Origin: CBDBLK01 sp965243145
GTDB taxonomy: Bacteria > Bdellovibrionota > Bacteriovoracia > Bacteriovoracales > Bacteriovoracaceae
Reading direction: 5' to 3'
NCBI GenBank assembly: GCA_965243145.1
Contig: CBDEUB010000002.1
Coordinates: 372,001-436,000, forward strand
Length of the DNA stretch: 64,000 nucleotides
In this document: one piece after another, positions 51,317-59,799 of the stretch
Layout: each line of letters starts with the position of its first letter
Position numbering within the stretch: position 1 is the stretch's first letter
The notes under the pieces: generated by a model
What the model saw: the letters and a program-made list of their open reading frames with translations, nothing else
Databases searched by the model: none
What the model was told of the DNA's origin: nothing
Translations under genes and position numbers: made by a program

Positions 51317-51574
51317 ATGACTTTTAAAAAATGGATTTTTACTTTTCATGCGAAGAGGAGAATGCAAGAACGGGACATTACTCCGGGAGAAATTGAAAAG
51401 GTTGTCATGGAGGCAGACGATATTTTGCGCCAGAGGGATAAACTCATCGTTGTAAAAAACTTAAAGGGAAGAAACGATAACGCTATTGCCGTCGTTTTGG
51501 CCCCATCCCGCACATTAAAACAGGAGGATTTATGGATCATAGTAACAGTCATGGTAAATTTCCGCATGTCGTGA
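51317..51574 (+). CDS. DUF4258-type small protein (toxin-like)
   Basis: About 85 aa. ATG at 51317 follows GAGAGGTG. Core IFTFHAKRRMQERDITPGEI (DUF4258 motif F..HA..RM.ER.I), then VVKNLKGRNDNAIAVVLAP. The family has a RelE-like fold and is often encoded with DUF2283 proteins as a toxin-antitoxin-like pair. The next gene overlaps by 43 bp. It is AT-rich relative to yebC. Confidence 0.75.
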   Translation: MTFKKWIFTFHAKRRMQERDITPGEIEKVVMEADDILRQRDKLIVVKNLKGRNDNAIAVVLAPSRTLKQEDLWIIVTVMVNFRMS

Positions 51575-51747
51575 TCGATAAAGAAAACAACTTTACATCA
51601 ATAAAACTCAAAGAGGGAATAGAAACTCTCTCCTATATCAGGGATGGTGTCCTTTTTTCTGAAGATTCAGACGGGAACATTATCGAAATACAAATTTTAA
51701 GTATAGAAGGCCTGATGGAACCCGTTTCAGACTCCGCATCAGGATAG
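51532..51747 (+). CDS. DUF2283-type small protein (antitoxin-like)
   Basis: 71 aa. RBS CAGGAGGA 3-7 bp before ATG 51532. Visible: VVIDKENNFTSIKLKEG, then VLFSEDSDGNIIEIQILSIE (DUF2283 pattern Y..G.LYI....G...GIEIL). Overlaps the DUF4258 gene in the usual pair order. Together they lie between yebC and the duplicated yebC tail. Confidence 0.75.
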   Translation: MDHSNSHGKFPHVVIDKENNFTSIKLKEGIETLSYIRDGVLFSEDSDGNIIEIQILSIEGLMEPVSDSASG

Positions 51748-51752
51748 CGGGT

Positions 51753-51797
51753 AAAGTCTATCACAACCTGGAGTTTCGGCCAGAGTGGAATGCTTAG
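51753..51797. repeat. YebC 3'-tail, copy B
   Basis: AAA GTC TAT CAC AAC CTG then GAG TTT CGG CCA GAG TGG AAT GCT TAG: codes KVYHNLEFRPEWNA and stop. It ends inside the 3' end of the convergent grxD gene. Confidence 0.85.
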
Positions 51798-52120
51798 ACC
51801 AGGGCGGCCTGCAACTCCCCCGCCTGAAACATCTCGGTAACAATGTCGTTGCCGCCCACAAATTCTCCCCGGATATAGAGTTGGGGATAAGTTGGCCAGT
51901 TGGCGTAGTCTTTGGCCCCCTGGCGAATCTCCGGGTCGCTCAAAATGTCGAAGGCCTGAAAGGCCACTCCCAAATCGTTGAGAATGTTGACCACATTGGC
52001 GGAAAAACCGCAGCGCGGGGACTGCGGCGTCCCCTTCATCAAAAGAAAAACCGGGGACTGGTTGACCAATTGCTGCACTCTCTGGGCCATACCGCCGCCG
52101 GAGAGGGTATTTTCGGGCAT
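51794..52120 (-). CDS. grxD: Monothiol glutaredoxin (Grx4 type)
   Basis: About 108 aa. CGFS active site in KGTPQSPRCGFSANVVNIL, then WPTYPQLYIRGEFVGGNDIV. Grx4-type proteins carry [2Fe-2S] clusters with BolA and take part in Fe-S cluster transfer. ATG at 52120 with AAGGAG 7 bp upstream. It follows bolA by 4 bp, so the two are co-transcribed. Confidence 0.95.
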   Translation of the reverse strand: MPENTLSGGGMAQRVQQLVNQSPVFLLMKGTPQSPRCGFSANVVNILNDLGVAFQAFDILSDPEIRQGAKDYANWPTYPQLYIRGEFVGGNDIVTEMFQAGELQAALV

Positions 52121-52124
52121 AATA

Positions 52125-52406
52125 TTACTCCTTGAGTTGTTGGGGAGTGAGAGTTTTAAGTTGCACGGCGTGGATGCCCTGGCCGCCAAACTCACTCTTT
52201 AAAATATCCATCACCATGCGGTGTTGTTGCAAGCGGTTTTTGCCCTCAAAAGCGCTACTGGCCACCCGCATACCCAGGTGTTCCCTGCCCGCCCCGTGGT
52301 GCTTTTCATGCCCCTTGCGCAAATCCCAAACTTCCACTTGGGCATCGGGGAGTTGGCGGGCGATCAAATCTCTAATTTCGTCCAAGCGGTCTTGAAGTTC
52401 AACCAT
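52125..52406 (-). CDS. bolA: BolA-family protein
   Basis: 93 aa. BolA core DLRKGHEKHHGAGREHLGMR, then FEGKNRLQQHRMVMDILKSE and GIHAVQLKT. The conserved His in HAVQLKT is the cluster ligand expected for the Grx4 complex. RBS GGAGG 7-8 bp before the ATG. Confidence 0.95.
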   Translation of the reverse strand: MVELQDRLDEIRDLIARQLPDAQVEVWDLRKGHEKHHGAGREHLGMRVASSAFEGKNRLQQHRMVMDILKSEFGGQGIHAVQLKTLTPQQLKE

Positions 52407-52425
52407 TGTATCCCCTCCTTTTGAC

Positions 52426-52821
52426 TCAAGCGGGAACCGCCCAAAAACTGGTGATCAAAACCAAAATTCTCACCAGGGCGGTGGCAAAACCCAAACGGCG
52501 GTGAAGTGTTCGCCGCATTGCCCGCCCGCGCAAGGCCTCCCATCCAGTCAAAACCAATCCTATATACCCCAAAACACAGGCCAGGGCCAACCCGACATGC
52601 ACATTTAAAAGGACGGTGTTGTCGCTGGCCGAGACGCTTTTGGCAATGGCCCCACGGGTTAATTCAATTTGTAAAATCAGCAAAATGTCCCAGACGACCA
52701 CCGTGGCCATGGTTTTGACATGGATGGGCCTTTGCTTTCTGTGGTAGAGTCCCCAAAGCATCAGGGCGACGATGGAAAGGGATTGGCCTTGAAACCAAAG
52801 GGCGGAATGGGAAACACTCAT
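52426..52821 (-). CDS. Small polytopic membrane protein, His-containing
   Basis: About 131 aa with four predicted helices: LSIVALMLWGLYHRKQ, TMATVVVWDILLILQIEL, VHVGLALACVLGYIGLVLTG and FATALVRILVLITSFW. His residues near helix ends (HVKTM, NVHVGL) resemble DUF420/cytochrome-type membrane proteins. I cannot name the function. ATG at 52821 (preceded by a GTG) is assumed. Confidence 0.6.
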   Translation of the reverse strand: MSVSHSALWFQGQSLSIVALMLWGLYHRKQRPIHVKTMATVVVWDILLILQIELTRGAIAKSVSASDNTVLLNVHVGLALACVLGYIGLVLTGWEALRGRAMRRTLHRRLGFATALVRILVLITSFWAVPA

Positions 52822-52847
52822 CACTTTTTACTTATAGGGGAACTCCG

Positions 52848-55838
52848 TTGACCTCGCAAGCACCGGGCCTTGGCCAGTGGGCCATAATCGACCTGGAAAC
52901 CACTGGCCTGGACGCTTCCCAAGACCACATCATCGATGTGGGTTTCCTGCAATTTGAAGACTGCCGCCTGGTGCGCCAATACCGTTCCCTGGTGCACACT
53001 GACAAACCGTTGGGCCACTTTGTGCAAAACCTGACCGGCATCACCCCTGCCGCCCTGGAACAGGCCCCCCCCTGGGAAGAGGTACGCACCCAATTGATGA
53101 CTCTGCAAAATCATCATCTGATCGCCCACAACGCCCCTTTTGAAGAACAGTTTTTAAGGCCCCACTTCGATGTCTTGGATGGCCACTCGGCAGCGCCACA
53201 ATACTGGGACAGCTTGCCCCTTTTGGCGCTGCTCTTTCCCTGGAGAGCGCAACTCAAGCTGGAACACTTTGTGCGGGACTGGGGCCTGCGGGACAAGGAG
53301 GCCCACCGGGCGTTTGAAGACGCCCTGGACTTGCTCAAAGTTCTGATCAAGGCCAACCAACTGTTGCGCGAGCGCTACCGGGGCGAGGCCTGGAGCGTCC
53401 TCAACGCCCTCTTCAGGCACTACCGCCAGGAAGACACCTGGTATGTCCGCTTTCTCAATCTCTCGGGCCAGCAACTGGCATCCCTGGCCGAGCAAATTGG
53501 CCTCGATTTAAAGCAGGATGCCGAGGCAAACAACGATGGGGCCACAGACTCACACGATAAACTTTTAGGCGAGCAGTTGCCCTTAAACTTCTCTAGGGAA
53601 AATATCCAAACTCTGATGCGCTCAGAGGAACGGGTGAGGGAGCGCATCCCCCACTACCGCCACCGCAAGTCCCAGGAAGATTTGGCCCTTAGGGTGGGGC
53701 AGAGTTTTCAGCACAGTACCCACGCCCTCATTCAGGCCCCCACCGGAACCGGCAAAACCCTGGGTTATTTGCTGCCCGCCAGTCTGTTTGCCCGGGAACG
53801 CCAGGCCCAAGTTTTAATTGCCACCGGAACCAAAACCTTGCAACAACAAGTGATGATTCAGGATGTTCCCCACCTGCGCCAGTGGACGGGACTGGACGCC
53901 CAACAACTCAAAATCAAACGCCTGGTGGGTTCCTCCAACCACCTGTGCGAACTGCTCTTCCGCCAGGACGAGGCCAGCAGAGATGCCCCCTTGATCAAGC
54001 ATGGTTTTGACCAGGTTTTTAATCAACTCTTTTTTGAAATGGCCTTCTACACTAATGGCAAAAGGGAATCCCCGCCCATCCTGCGCGATGGCCTGCCCGC
54101 CACTCTCAAATACCGTTTTTCCGATTTCCGCCGCCTGGAGCGGGAATTGGCGGTGGACTACCGCGCTTGCACGGGGAACCAGTGCCCCCACCGCCACCAG
54201 TGTTCCTACCTGCAAGACCTGCGCGAGGCCAAAGGCGCTGATGTGGTGGTGGGCAACCACGCCCTGATGTTCCACTGGCCGCGCTCTCTGCCCAGGCCTT
54301 CCTATATCGTCGTCGACGAGGCCCACCGGATCGAAGGGGAGGCCACGGCGGCCTTCAGTCTGCGCGCTAGCGGCGAAGATTTGGAAAGTTTGGCCCGCGC
54401 TCTGGGGCCTGGCCCAGGGGCCTTGTACTACCTCTTGTGCCAGGGGGAAGGGGCGGCGGAAGCGGTGGAAACGGAAATCAATTCCTTGCGCACCCGGGTT
54501 CAACAGGCCCAACAAAGTTTGCAAGAACACCTCTCCGTGTTGCCCACTCTGATGCAAGACTACTTTCACAAGGCCCCCCGCTACACCGCCGAATTTTGGA
54601 ATGAACTGCCAGTGCCACAGGAGGGAAGCGACTCCAACGCCCTGATGGTACGCCTGGAAAGTCTCCACACCGTCCTGGACAACTTGCACCAACAATTCGC
54701 CCCCTATGCCGAGAGGTTTGAACTGGAGGGAGGCCCAAGGGGAAGTATGGCCAGCGGCGATGACGATTCGGCCGCGGCGACCACCCGCTTTCAAACTTTT
54801 TTCTCCACTGTGGAAGGCCTGGCCCAGTTGATGGAGGGCATCTGTTGCGGAAAAGAAGGATTTGTCGGGGGCCTCAAATACCACCAGGCCCAGGGTTACC
54901 AATTGGAATTGGCCCCTATCGACATCGGCCGCTTGCTCCACAGCGAACTTTTGGACAATAGCGCCTCGGTGGCCTACATTTCGGCGACTCTGGCCAGTGG
55001 CGAGTCCGGCGGCAATACGCAGGGGATGGAATGGGTGACCGGATACGCCCACTTGGCGGCGGAGAGGCGTTTTCAACGGGGCCTCTTTTTGCCCTCGGAA
55101 TACGACTATGGCGAGCGCACCCGCATCTACTTGTGCCAAGATGTACCCCCTCTGCACGATTCCACATTTGTGGAGTCCGTCCTGCGGCCGATCATCCCTC
55201 TAATAGAACGGTTGGGCGGGCGCACTCTTTTACTCTTTGGTGCCCGCTCCCGCTTTGACCGGGCCTGTGAATTTTTGTGGCGGGAATTGCCCCCCTCCAT
55301 CCCCCTGTTCGTCCAGGGCACGGGAGTGGGCCTAGTGGAAGATTTTAAAAAGCACCGCGGGAGAGGAGTTCTGGTGGGGATGGAATCTTTTGGCGAGGGC
55401 ATCGACATTCCCGGCGAGGCCCTGCAATTGGTTTTCATCGACAAAATCCCCGACATGCCCATGAACTTGGTCACCCGTGAACGGCGGCGCTTTTACCAAG
55501 ACCATTTCGGCAACGAATTTAACGACTACTACCTGTCCCACCGCACCCGCCGGCTGCACCAAAAACTGGGCCGCCTGATGCGCCAGGAAAGCGATCGCGG
55601 CGGAGTCATCATCGCCGACGGCAGAGTGGCGCGCTGGAAACCCCACACCCGGCAAACCTTGGTGCAATTTATGCGCCCTTATCACCTGCGCCAGGCCCCC
55701 TTAAACCAGGCCATTCGGGACATGGGGGATTTTATTCTCACCGGCGCAAACCCCTCAAACCCGCCGGAATCCCGCGCCCAAGTACACCATCACCCCTTCC
55801 CTGGCAAAAATTTTCCCAATCCACCTCCCATCTCTTAG
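52848..55838 (+). CDS. dinG: DnaQ-like exonuclease fused to DinG-type Fe-S helicase
   Basis: 996 aa. Residues about 10-170 are a DEDDh exonuclease (AIIDLETTGLDASQDHIIDV, HNAPFEEQFL, HRAFEDALDLL). The rest is an XPD/DinG superfamily 2 helicase: QAPTGTGKTLGYLLP, Fe-S Cys (NHLCELL; ACTGNQCPHRHQCSYL), DEAH-like VVDEAHRIE, VAYISATLASG, and motif VI LGRLMRQESDRGG. This is the DinG-exonuclease fusion common in Firmicutes and delta-proteobacteria. TTG start at 52848 after GGGG. Role: repair or R-loop resolution. Confidence 0.93.
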   Translation: MTSQAPGLGQWAIIDLETTGLDASQDHIIDVGFLQFEDCRLVRQYRSLVHTDKPLGHFVQNLTGITPAALEQAPPWEEVRTQLMTLQNHHLIAHNAPFEEQFLRPHFDVLDGHSAAPQYWDSLPLLALLFPWRAQLKLEHFVRDWGLRDKEAHRAFEDALDLLKVLIKANQLLRERYRGEAWSVLNALFRHYRQEDTWYVRFLNLSGQQLASLAEQIGLDLKQDAEANNDGATDSHDKLLGEQLPLNFSRENIQTLMRSEERVRERIPHYRHRKSQEDLALRVGQSFQHSTHALIQAPTGTGKTLGYLLPASLFARERQAQVLIATGTKTLQQQVMIQDVPHLRQWTGLDAQQLKIKRLVGSSNHLCELLFRQDEASRDAPLIKHGFDQVFNQLFFEMAFYTNGKRESPPILRDGLPATLKYRFSDFRRLERELAVDYRACTGNQCPHRHQCSYLQDLREAKGADVVVGNHALMFHWPRSLPRPSYIVVDEAHRIEGEATAAFSLRASGEDLESLARALGPGPGALYYLLCQGEGAAEAVETEINSLRTRVQQAQQSLQEHLSVLPTLMQDYFHKAPRYTAEFWNELPVPQEGSDSNALMVRLESLHTVLDNLHQQFAPYAERFELEGGPRGSMASGDDDSAAATTRFQTFFSTVEGLAQLMEGICCGKEGFVGGLKYHQAQGYQLELAPIDIGRLLHSELLDNSASVAYISATLASGESGGNTQGMEWVTGYAHLAAERRFQRGLFLPSEYDYGERTRIYLCQDVPPLHDSTFVESVLRPIIPLIERLGGRTLLLFGARSRFDRACEFLWRELPPSIPLFVQGTGVGLVEDFKKHRGRGVLVGMESFGEGIDIPGEALQLVFIDKIPDMPMNLVTRERRRFYQDHFGNEFNDYYLSHRTRRLHQKLGRLMRQESDRGGVIIADGRVARWKPHTRQTLVQFMRPYHLRQAPLNQAIRDMGDFILTGANPSNPPESRAQVHHHPFPGKNFPNPPPIS

Positions 55839-55912
55839 CTAAATAAATTTTAATTACTCATCTCCGATAGGCGCTCAAGAAGCGATCCATTTCTCACATC
55901 GGAGAATCGACC

Positions 55913-56788
55913 TTGAGGGCCTTAAAAACCGTTTTTTTAGCTATGGTTTTTGCCGCCGCATATTCCAGTTGTCTGCGGCAACGGGAAGAACCGGCGCAAA
56001 ACTCCGGTGGCCGCGGCGGAGATATTCCCCGCCGCTGGAGTGCCGCGGCCCTATCCTCCCCCCTGCGGGTGGGCACTAGCGACGAAATCCGCAACTACTT
56101 TAACCCCGCCGACGACGACGGCAACGGCGACCACCCCGCCTCCCAAATGATGAAGCGCTGGAATGCCGTCATCGGCGGACTCCAGTTCTTTGCCATTCCC
56201 AGTCCCGACATCGCCAATCGGGAATACCCCTTGCACGAAAACTATCTGGCGGACGGCGAGTTTGGCATCTATCTGCACAACACCTGGTTTAACTCCATTC
56301 CCCGCAGCGTCCTGGCGATCACCACTTATAGCGGATACCAACGCCAAGTCGGAACCTTCGACGAGTGGGTGGAAATCATCCACGCCGACATCGTGGCCAA
56401 TGGCCTACACTCTTTCAGCAGCGATGCCACCGATGGCACCACTTACCACCTGCCCTCGGTTTTGCTCCACGAATTGGGCCACTTGATAGGCCTGGTTCAT
56501 CAACTGGACGGCCGGCCCGCCGTCATGGCCCCCAGTCTCTCGGCCACCGAGTCCTACAGCACCCCCTACTTTGCCGACAACCAGGCGCTCCAGTCGATTT
56601 ATTCCTCGATCGCGGCCCTGTTTGCTCCGGATTCAAAGGGCGCGCGCGCCTTTCCTCCCGTGCGGCCTAAACCGGGCATCCCAGTGCGCGGTTGGATCGA
56701 ATTGCACAGCGACGGCACTTGCCGGCACTACCGAGGACAATACTTGATAGAAGAACACTCCGTGCCCCTGTCAGTTATCCGCCCTTAG
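55913..56788 (+). CDS. Matrixin-like metalloprotease lipoprotein, paralogue 1
   Basis: 291 aa. TTG start at 55913 after CGGAG; lipobox AAAYSSCLRQ. The zinc site is LLHELGHLIGLVHQLDG (HExxHxxGxxH) with the Met-turn PAVMAPSLS. This is the matrixin/metzincin pattern, so a surface-attached zinc protease. A C-terminal part with a single Cys (IELHSDGTCRHYRG) follows. A tandem paralogue lies next. Confidence 0.9.
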   Translation: MRALKTVFLAMVFAAAYSSCLRQREEPAQNSGGRGGDIPRRWSAAALSSPLRVGTSDEIRNYFNPADDDGNGDHPASQMMKRWNAVIGGLQFFAIPSPDIANREYPLHENYLADGEFGIYLHNTWFNSIPRSVLAITTYSGYQRQVGTFDEWVEIIHADIVANGLHSFSSDATDGTTYHLPSVLLHELGHLIGLVHQLDGRPAVMAPSLSATESYSTPYFADNQALQSIYSSIAALFAPDSKGARAFPPVRPKPGIPVRGWIELHSDGTCRHYRGQYLIEEHSVPLSVIRP

Positions 56789-56862
56789 GCCAATCAATTT
56801 TTTTTAACTCCATCCGATACGAATGTTGAGATTCCTTGATTTCTCTTCACGGAGCACCAATT

Positions 56863-57762
56863 TTGAGGGCCTTAAAAACCACTGGTTTTATTCTCATTCT
56901 TGCCACTACACTTTTCAGTTGTCTGCGGGAAAAAAACGAAGCGCCAGCACAAAGTTCCGGCGGCCGCAGCGGAGACATCCCCCGCCGCTGGAGTGCCGCG
57001 GCCCTATCCTCCCCCCTGCGGGTGGGCACTAGCGACGCAATCCGCACCTATTTCGACCCCGGCGACGAAGATGGGGAAGGGCATGAACCCGACATTCAAA
57101 TGATGAAGCGCTGGAACGAAGTCATCGGCGGACTCCAGTTCTTTGCCATCCCCAGTCCCAACACCAACCCCGAGATTGCCAATCGGGAATACCCCCTTCA
57201 CGAAAATTATCTGGAGGATGGGGAATTTGGCATCTACCTGCATAACACCTGGTTTGACTCCATCCCCAACAGCGTCTTGGCGATCACCGTTTATAGCGGG
57301 TACCGACGGCAGGCCGGAACTCAGGAAGAGTGGATAGAAATCGTCCACGCCGACATCGTGGCCAATAACCAGCACACTTTCAGCAACGACCCCAACGATG
57401 GAAATACTTATCATCTGCCCTCAGTTTTGCTCCACGAATTGGGCCACTTGATAGGCCTGGTTCACCAACTGGACGGCCGGCCCGCCGTCATGGCCCCCAG
57501 TCTTTCCGCCTCCGAGTCCTACAGCACTCCCTACCTCGCCGACAACCAGGCACTCCAGTCAATTTATGCCTCGACGACGGCCCTGTTTGCTCCGGATTCA
57601 AAGGGCGCGCGCCCCCTTTCTCCCAAGTCCTCCACTGGATTATCTGGGCCGGGCATTCCGGTGCGCGGGTGGATCGAATTGCACAGTGACGGCACCTGTA
57701 GGCACTACCAAGATCAACAATTGGTGAGGGAGCATTCCCTAACACCGCTTGACTCCCACTGA
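56863..57762 (+). CDS. Matrixin-like metalloprotease lipoprotein, paralogue 2
   Basis: About 299 aa. TTG start at 56863 (as in paralogue 1, same first codons RALKT) after CGGAG; lipobox LATTLFSCLREK. The zinc site LLHELGHLIGLVHQLDG and Met-turn are intact. It differs from paralogue 1 mainly around the pro-region (TNPEIANREYP insertion) and the C-terminal linker. Nucleotide identity is high over the HELGH region, so duplication is recent or subject to gene conversion. Confidence 0.9.
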   Translation: MRALKTTGFILILATTLFSCLREKNEAPAQSSGGRSGDIPRRWSAAALSSPLRVGTSDAIRTYFDPGDEDGEGHEPDIQMMKRWNEVIGGLQFFAIPSPNTNPEIANREYPLHENYLEDGEFGIYLHNTWFDSIPNSVLAITVYSGYRRQAGTQEEWIEIVHADIVANNQHTFSNDPNDGNTYHLPSVLLHELGHLIGLVHQLDGRPAVMAPSLSASESYSTPYLADNQALQSIYASTTALFAPDSKGARPLSPKSSTGLSGPGIPVRGWIELHSDGTCRHYQDQQLVREHSLTPLDSH

Positions 57763-57813
57763 AAAATCCTTGAAAATAGTTTTTATTTACCCTCAAAAGC
57801 AAGGCCTTAACCC

Positions 57814-58401
57814 ATGGGTAAACTCTCCAAGAAACTGACCAGCATTACTTTTGGCGTTGCCGGAACTCCCCCCAAAATCTCCAGGTGCACCATCGACAAT
57901 TCGGGAAATGCCTCCAACATCGGTTCCGACTCTGGCCAGGGGCTGCTCTCCAGCGGCGACTTCAAATCCGCCACCAAAGTGTGGAATGCCGTGTGGAACG
58001 ACATCGCCGACTTTCAACTGTTGGGGGATCAACTGGCCTTTGGATACTGCTACTACGACACGGCAGACGGTGCCCGCCTGTGCACTGAACGCTGCCAAAT
58101 GGCGGTGGTGGGCATTGCCTCGGACACTTTTGGATTTGGAGTAGGGGCGGGGGCATCCGCCCGGGAAGTTCCCATTGCCGTGGCGGGGTGGGTTTTGGCC
58201 CATGTCGACCGGGAATACCCCTGCGGCACCCCCCTCACCAACGATGCACAGGCGCGCCTCACCGCCATGACTCTACAGGAAAAACGCGACTACCCCGAAC
58301 GCCTGGTGGCCTTGTACAAGTGCCCGGAAAAGCGCGAGTTCTGGGGGCCAGACGGACAGCAAATACAAGTGCATGGGCGTCACTGGGCCAAAGTCAAATA
58401 G
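57814..58401 (+). CDS. Peptidase G2/phage-tail-like C-terminal domain protein
   Basis: 195 aa. Its second half follows the peptidase G2 (IMC autoproteolytic) tail-spike pattern: VVGIASDTFGFGVG, EVPIAVAGWVLAHVDREY, GTPLTNDAQARLTAMTLQEK (compare GDPVT ... MTREE), RDYPERLVALYKCPE (compare YPERIVGTVSE) and the end IQVHGRHWAKVK (compare V.GRIWIKV). Such domains trimerise and terminate phage tail fibres and some surface proteins. No signal peptide is obvious. It could be a domesticated tail-fibre chaperone domain. The convergent neighbour overlaps by 22 bp. Confidence 0.65.
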   Translation: MGKLSKKLTSITFGVAGTPPKISRCTIDNSGNASNIGSDSGQGLLSSGDFKSATKVWNAVWNDIADFQLLGDQLAFGYCYYDTADGARLCTERCQMAVVGIASDTFGFGVGAGASAREVPIAVAGWVLAHVDREYPCGTPLTNDAQARLTAMTLQEKRDYPERLVALYKCPEKREFWGPDGQQIQVHGRHWAKVK

Positions 58402-58871
58402 GGCGCGAAAAATTCCACCACTTCCGGCAAAGTTTTCAAGTGCACGGAAAATTCCCGCTCAAACGCATCCACCGTCGCCCGCACCTGATCCAGATCGAGA
58501 TTGAAACGGGGAAACAGACGGCGCTCCACCAGCTCATTCAAGGCCACATCGTAAGTTCGGCGCACTTCCCCGCTGTGGGAATAGGCGCGAAAGAAAGGGG
58601 CGCTCCCCTGAAACAACTGGGGGTCTTTGAGGATCGGCCAAAAATCCAGGCCAAAATGGGATTCCAACAGGGAAGCGTAAATGATCGCCACGGCGTAGGC
58701 CTTGGCCGGATAGTGAATGGCATCGAGAGGTTTGCAAAAATAATCTACAATACCGCGCACCAGTTCACCTTTGGCCTGATCCCGGTGAATGTAAACCGGA
58801 TGGCCAAGGGGCCGCTCCCTTTCACTCCACTTTAAAAAGAGGGTTTGGCGAAACTTAGCATCTCTGAGCAT
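58380..58871 (-). CDS. Unknown protein of the radical SAM group
   Basis: About 163 aa, ATG at 58871 preferred (MLRDAKFRQTLFLKW). Predicted mostly helical; no metal motif and no known domain recognised. It overlaps the 3' end of the upstream radical SAM gene by 17 bp, so it belongs to the same operon and may be an accessory, recognition or substrate protein (inference). Confidence 0.65.
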   Translation of the reverse strand: MLRDAKFRQTLFLKWSERERPLGHPVYIHRDQAKGELVRGIVDYFCKPLDAIHYPAKAYAVAIIYASLLESHFGLDFWPILKDPQLFQGSAPFFRAYSHSGEVRRTYDVALNELVERRLFPRFNLDLDQVRATVDAFEREFSVHLKTLPEVVEFFAPYLTLAQ

Positions 58872-59799
58872 ACCCATCCAGCAGGCCCTTAAACCCGTCG
58901 CAAGAGTCATCATTCGATCTCTCGGGCAAAATTCCCCCGCGCAAGTGTTCGCTCAGGCAATGGCCTAAGTAGCGGCAATCGCCACACCAGGGGTCACTCT
59001 TCACCCGCTCCTTTTCCCTCTCACACCAACGCAGGTATGCCTCCCAGTCGGGGAGCGACAAAAAATATTCCCGCCCCTGGGAATCAAAATCCAGCACCGC
59101 CCACTCTCCATCGGGCGTAATGTAGAGGTGATCGTCAGACCAGGCATTGCGCTCGCCCCGCAGGGCCTTCTCAATAGACTTCTGATTGATCAACTCAAAG
59201 CGGAAGGGGGCCAGATCGATCCACTTGGCGACAAATTCTTCATAAGCGCGGTAGGATGCTGGCCACTGGTTGGCCTGGTTGGAAGAATAGGGTTTGATCT
59301 CCACCGTGAGAACATTGCTCATCGAATTGAAAAGATTGGCCATCTTGCGGATGTCTTCCTCCCCCCACTTGAGCATGGGAGGCGAGGCCAACATGAGAAT
59401 GTGCACCAGGCGACCCAGCGAGAGAATATGGCCCAACACTTTGTCGCCGTCCCGTCTGAATGGGCCATCCCAGCTGACCGATAAAGTGTACCTTTCGTCT
59501 GCAAAAAGCGGATGCAACACGCTCAAATTGGTGACTACATTGACACTTTTTACAGCGTAGAAAAGCGCCAACTCCAGCAGTTCACCGAGATAAGACTCCG
59601 GCAAAAGGCCAACTTCGCCGCCGTAGACATCAATGTGCCGAATCCGGCGCTGCAAACGGGCCTCTTTCAATTTGTGCTCTAAAGTATCAAGCTCTAAAAC
59701 TTGATGACTGCCCAGTTGCTCTCCGGTCAAGTAGCAAAAGGAACAGCGAAAATTGCAGCCGTAACAGGGATTGATGGAGAGGTCAATGATTTCCTTCAC
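58855..59799 (-). CDS. Radical SAM/SPASM-like protein B
   Basis: About 315 aa from a GTG at 59799 that overlaps the upstream stop (GTGA). The 4Fe-4S/SAM motif is CNFRCSFC (Cys 15/19/22), preceded by another Cys, followed by IDVYGGEVGLLPESY. C-terminal auxiliary cluster-type Cys: WCGDCRYLGHCLSEH and SCDGF. Consistent with a peptide- or protein-modifying radical SAM enzyme; the substrate is unknown. Confidence 0.85.
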   Translation of the reverse strand: MKEIIDLSINPCYGCNFRCSFCYLTGEQLGSHQVLELDTLEHKLKEARLQRRIRHIDVYGGEVGLLPESYLGELLELALFYAVKSVNVVTNLSVLHPLFADERYTLSVSWDGPFRRDGDKVLGHILSLGRLVHILMLASPPMLKWGEEDIRKMANLFNSMSNVLTVEIKPYSSNQANQWPASYRAYEEFVAKWIDLAPFRFELINQKSIEKALRGERNAWSDDHLYITPDGEWAVLDFDSQGREYFLSLPDWEAYLRWCEREKERVKSDPWCGDCRYLGHCLSEHLRGGILPERSNDDSCDGFKGLLDGYAQRC

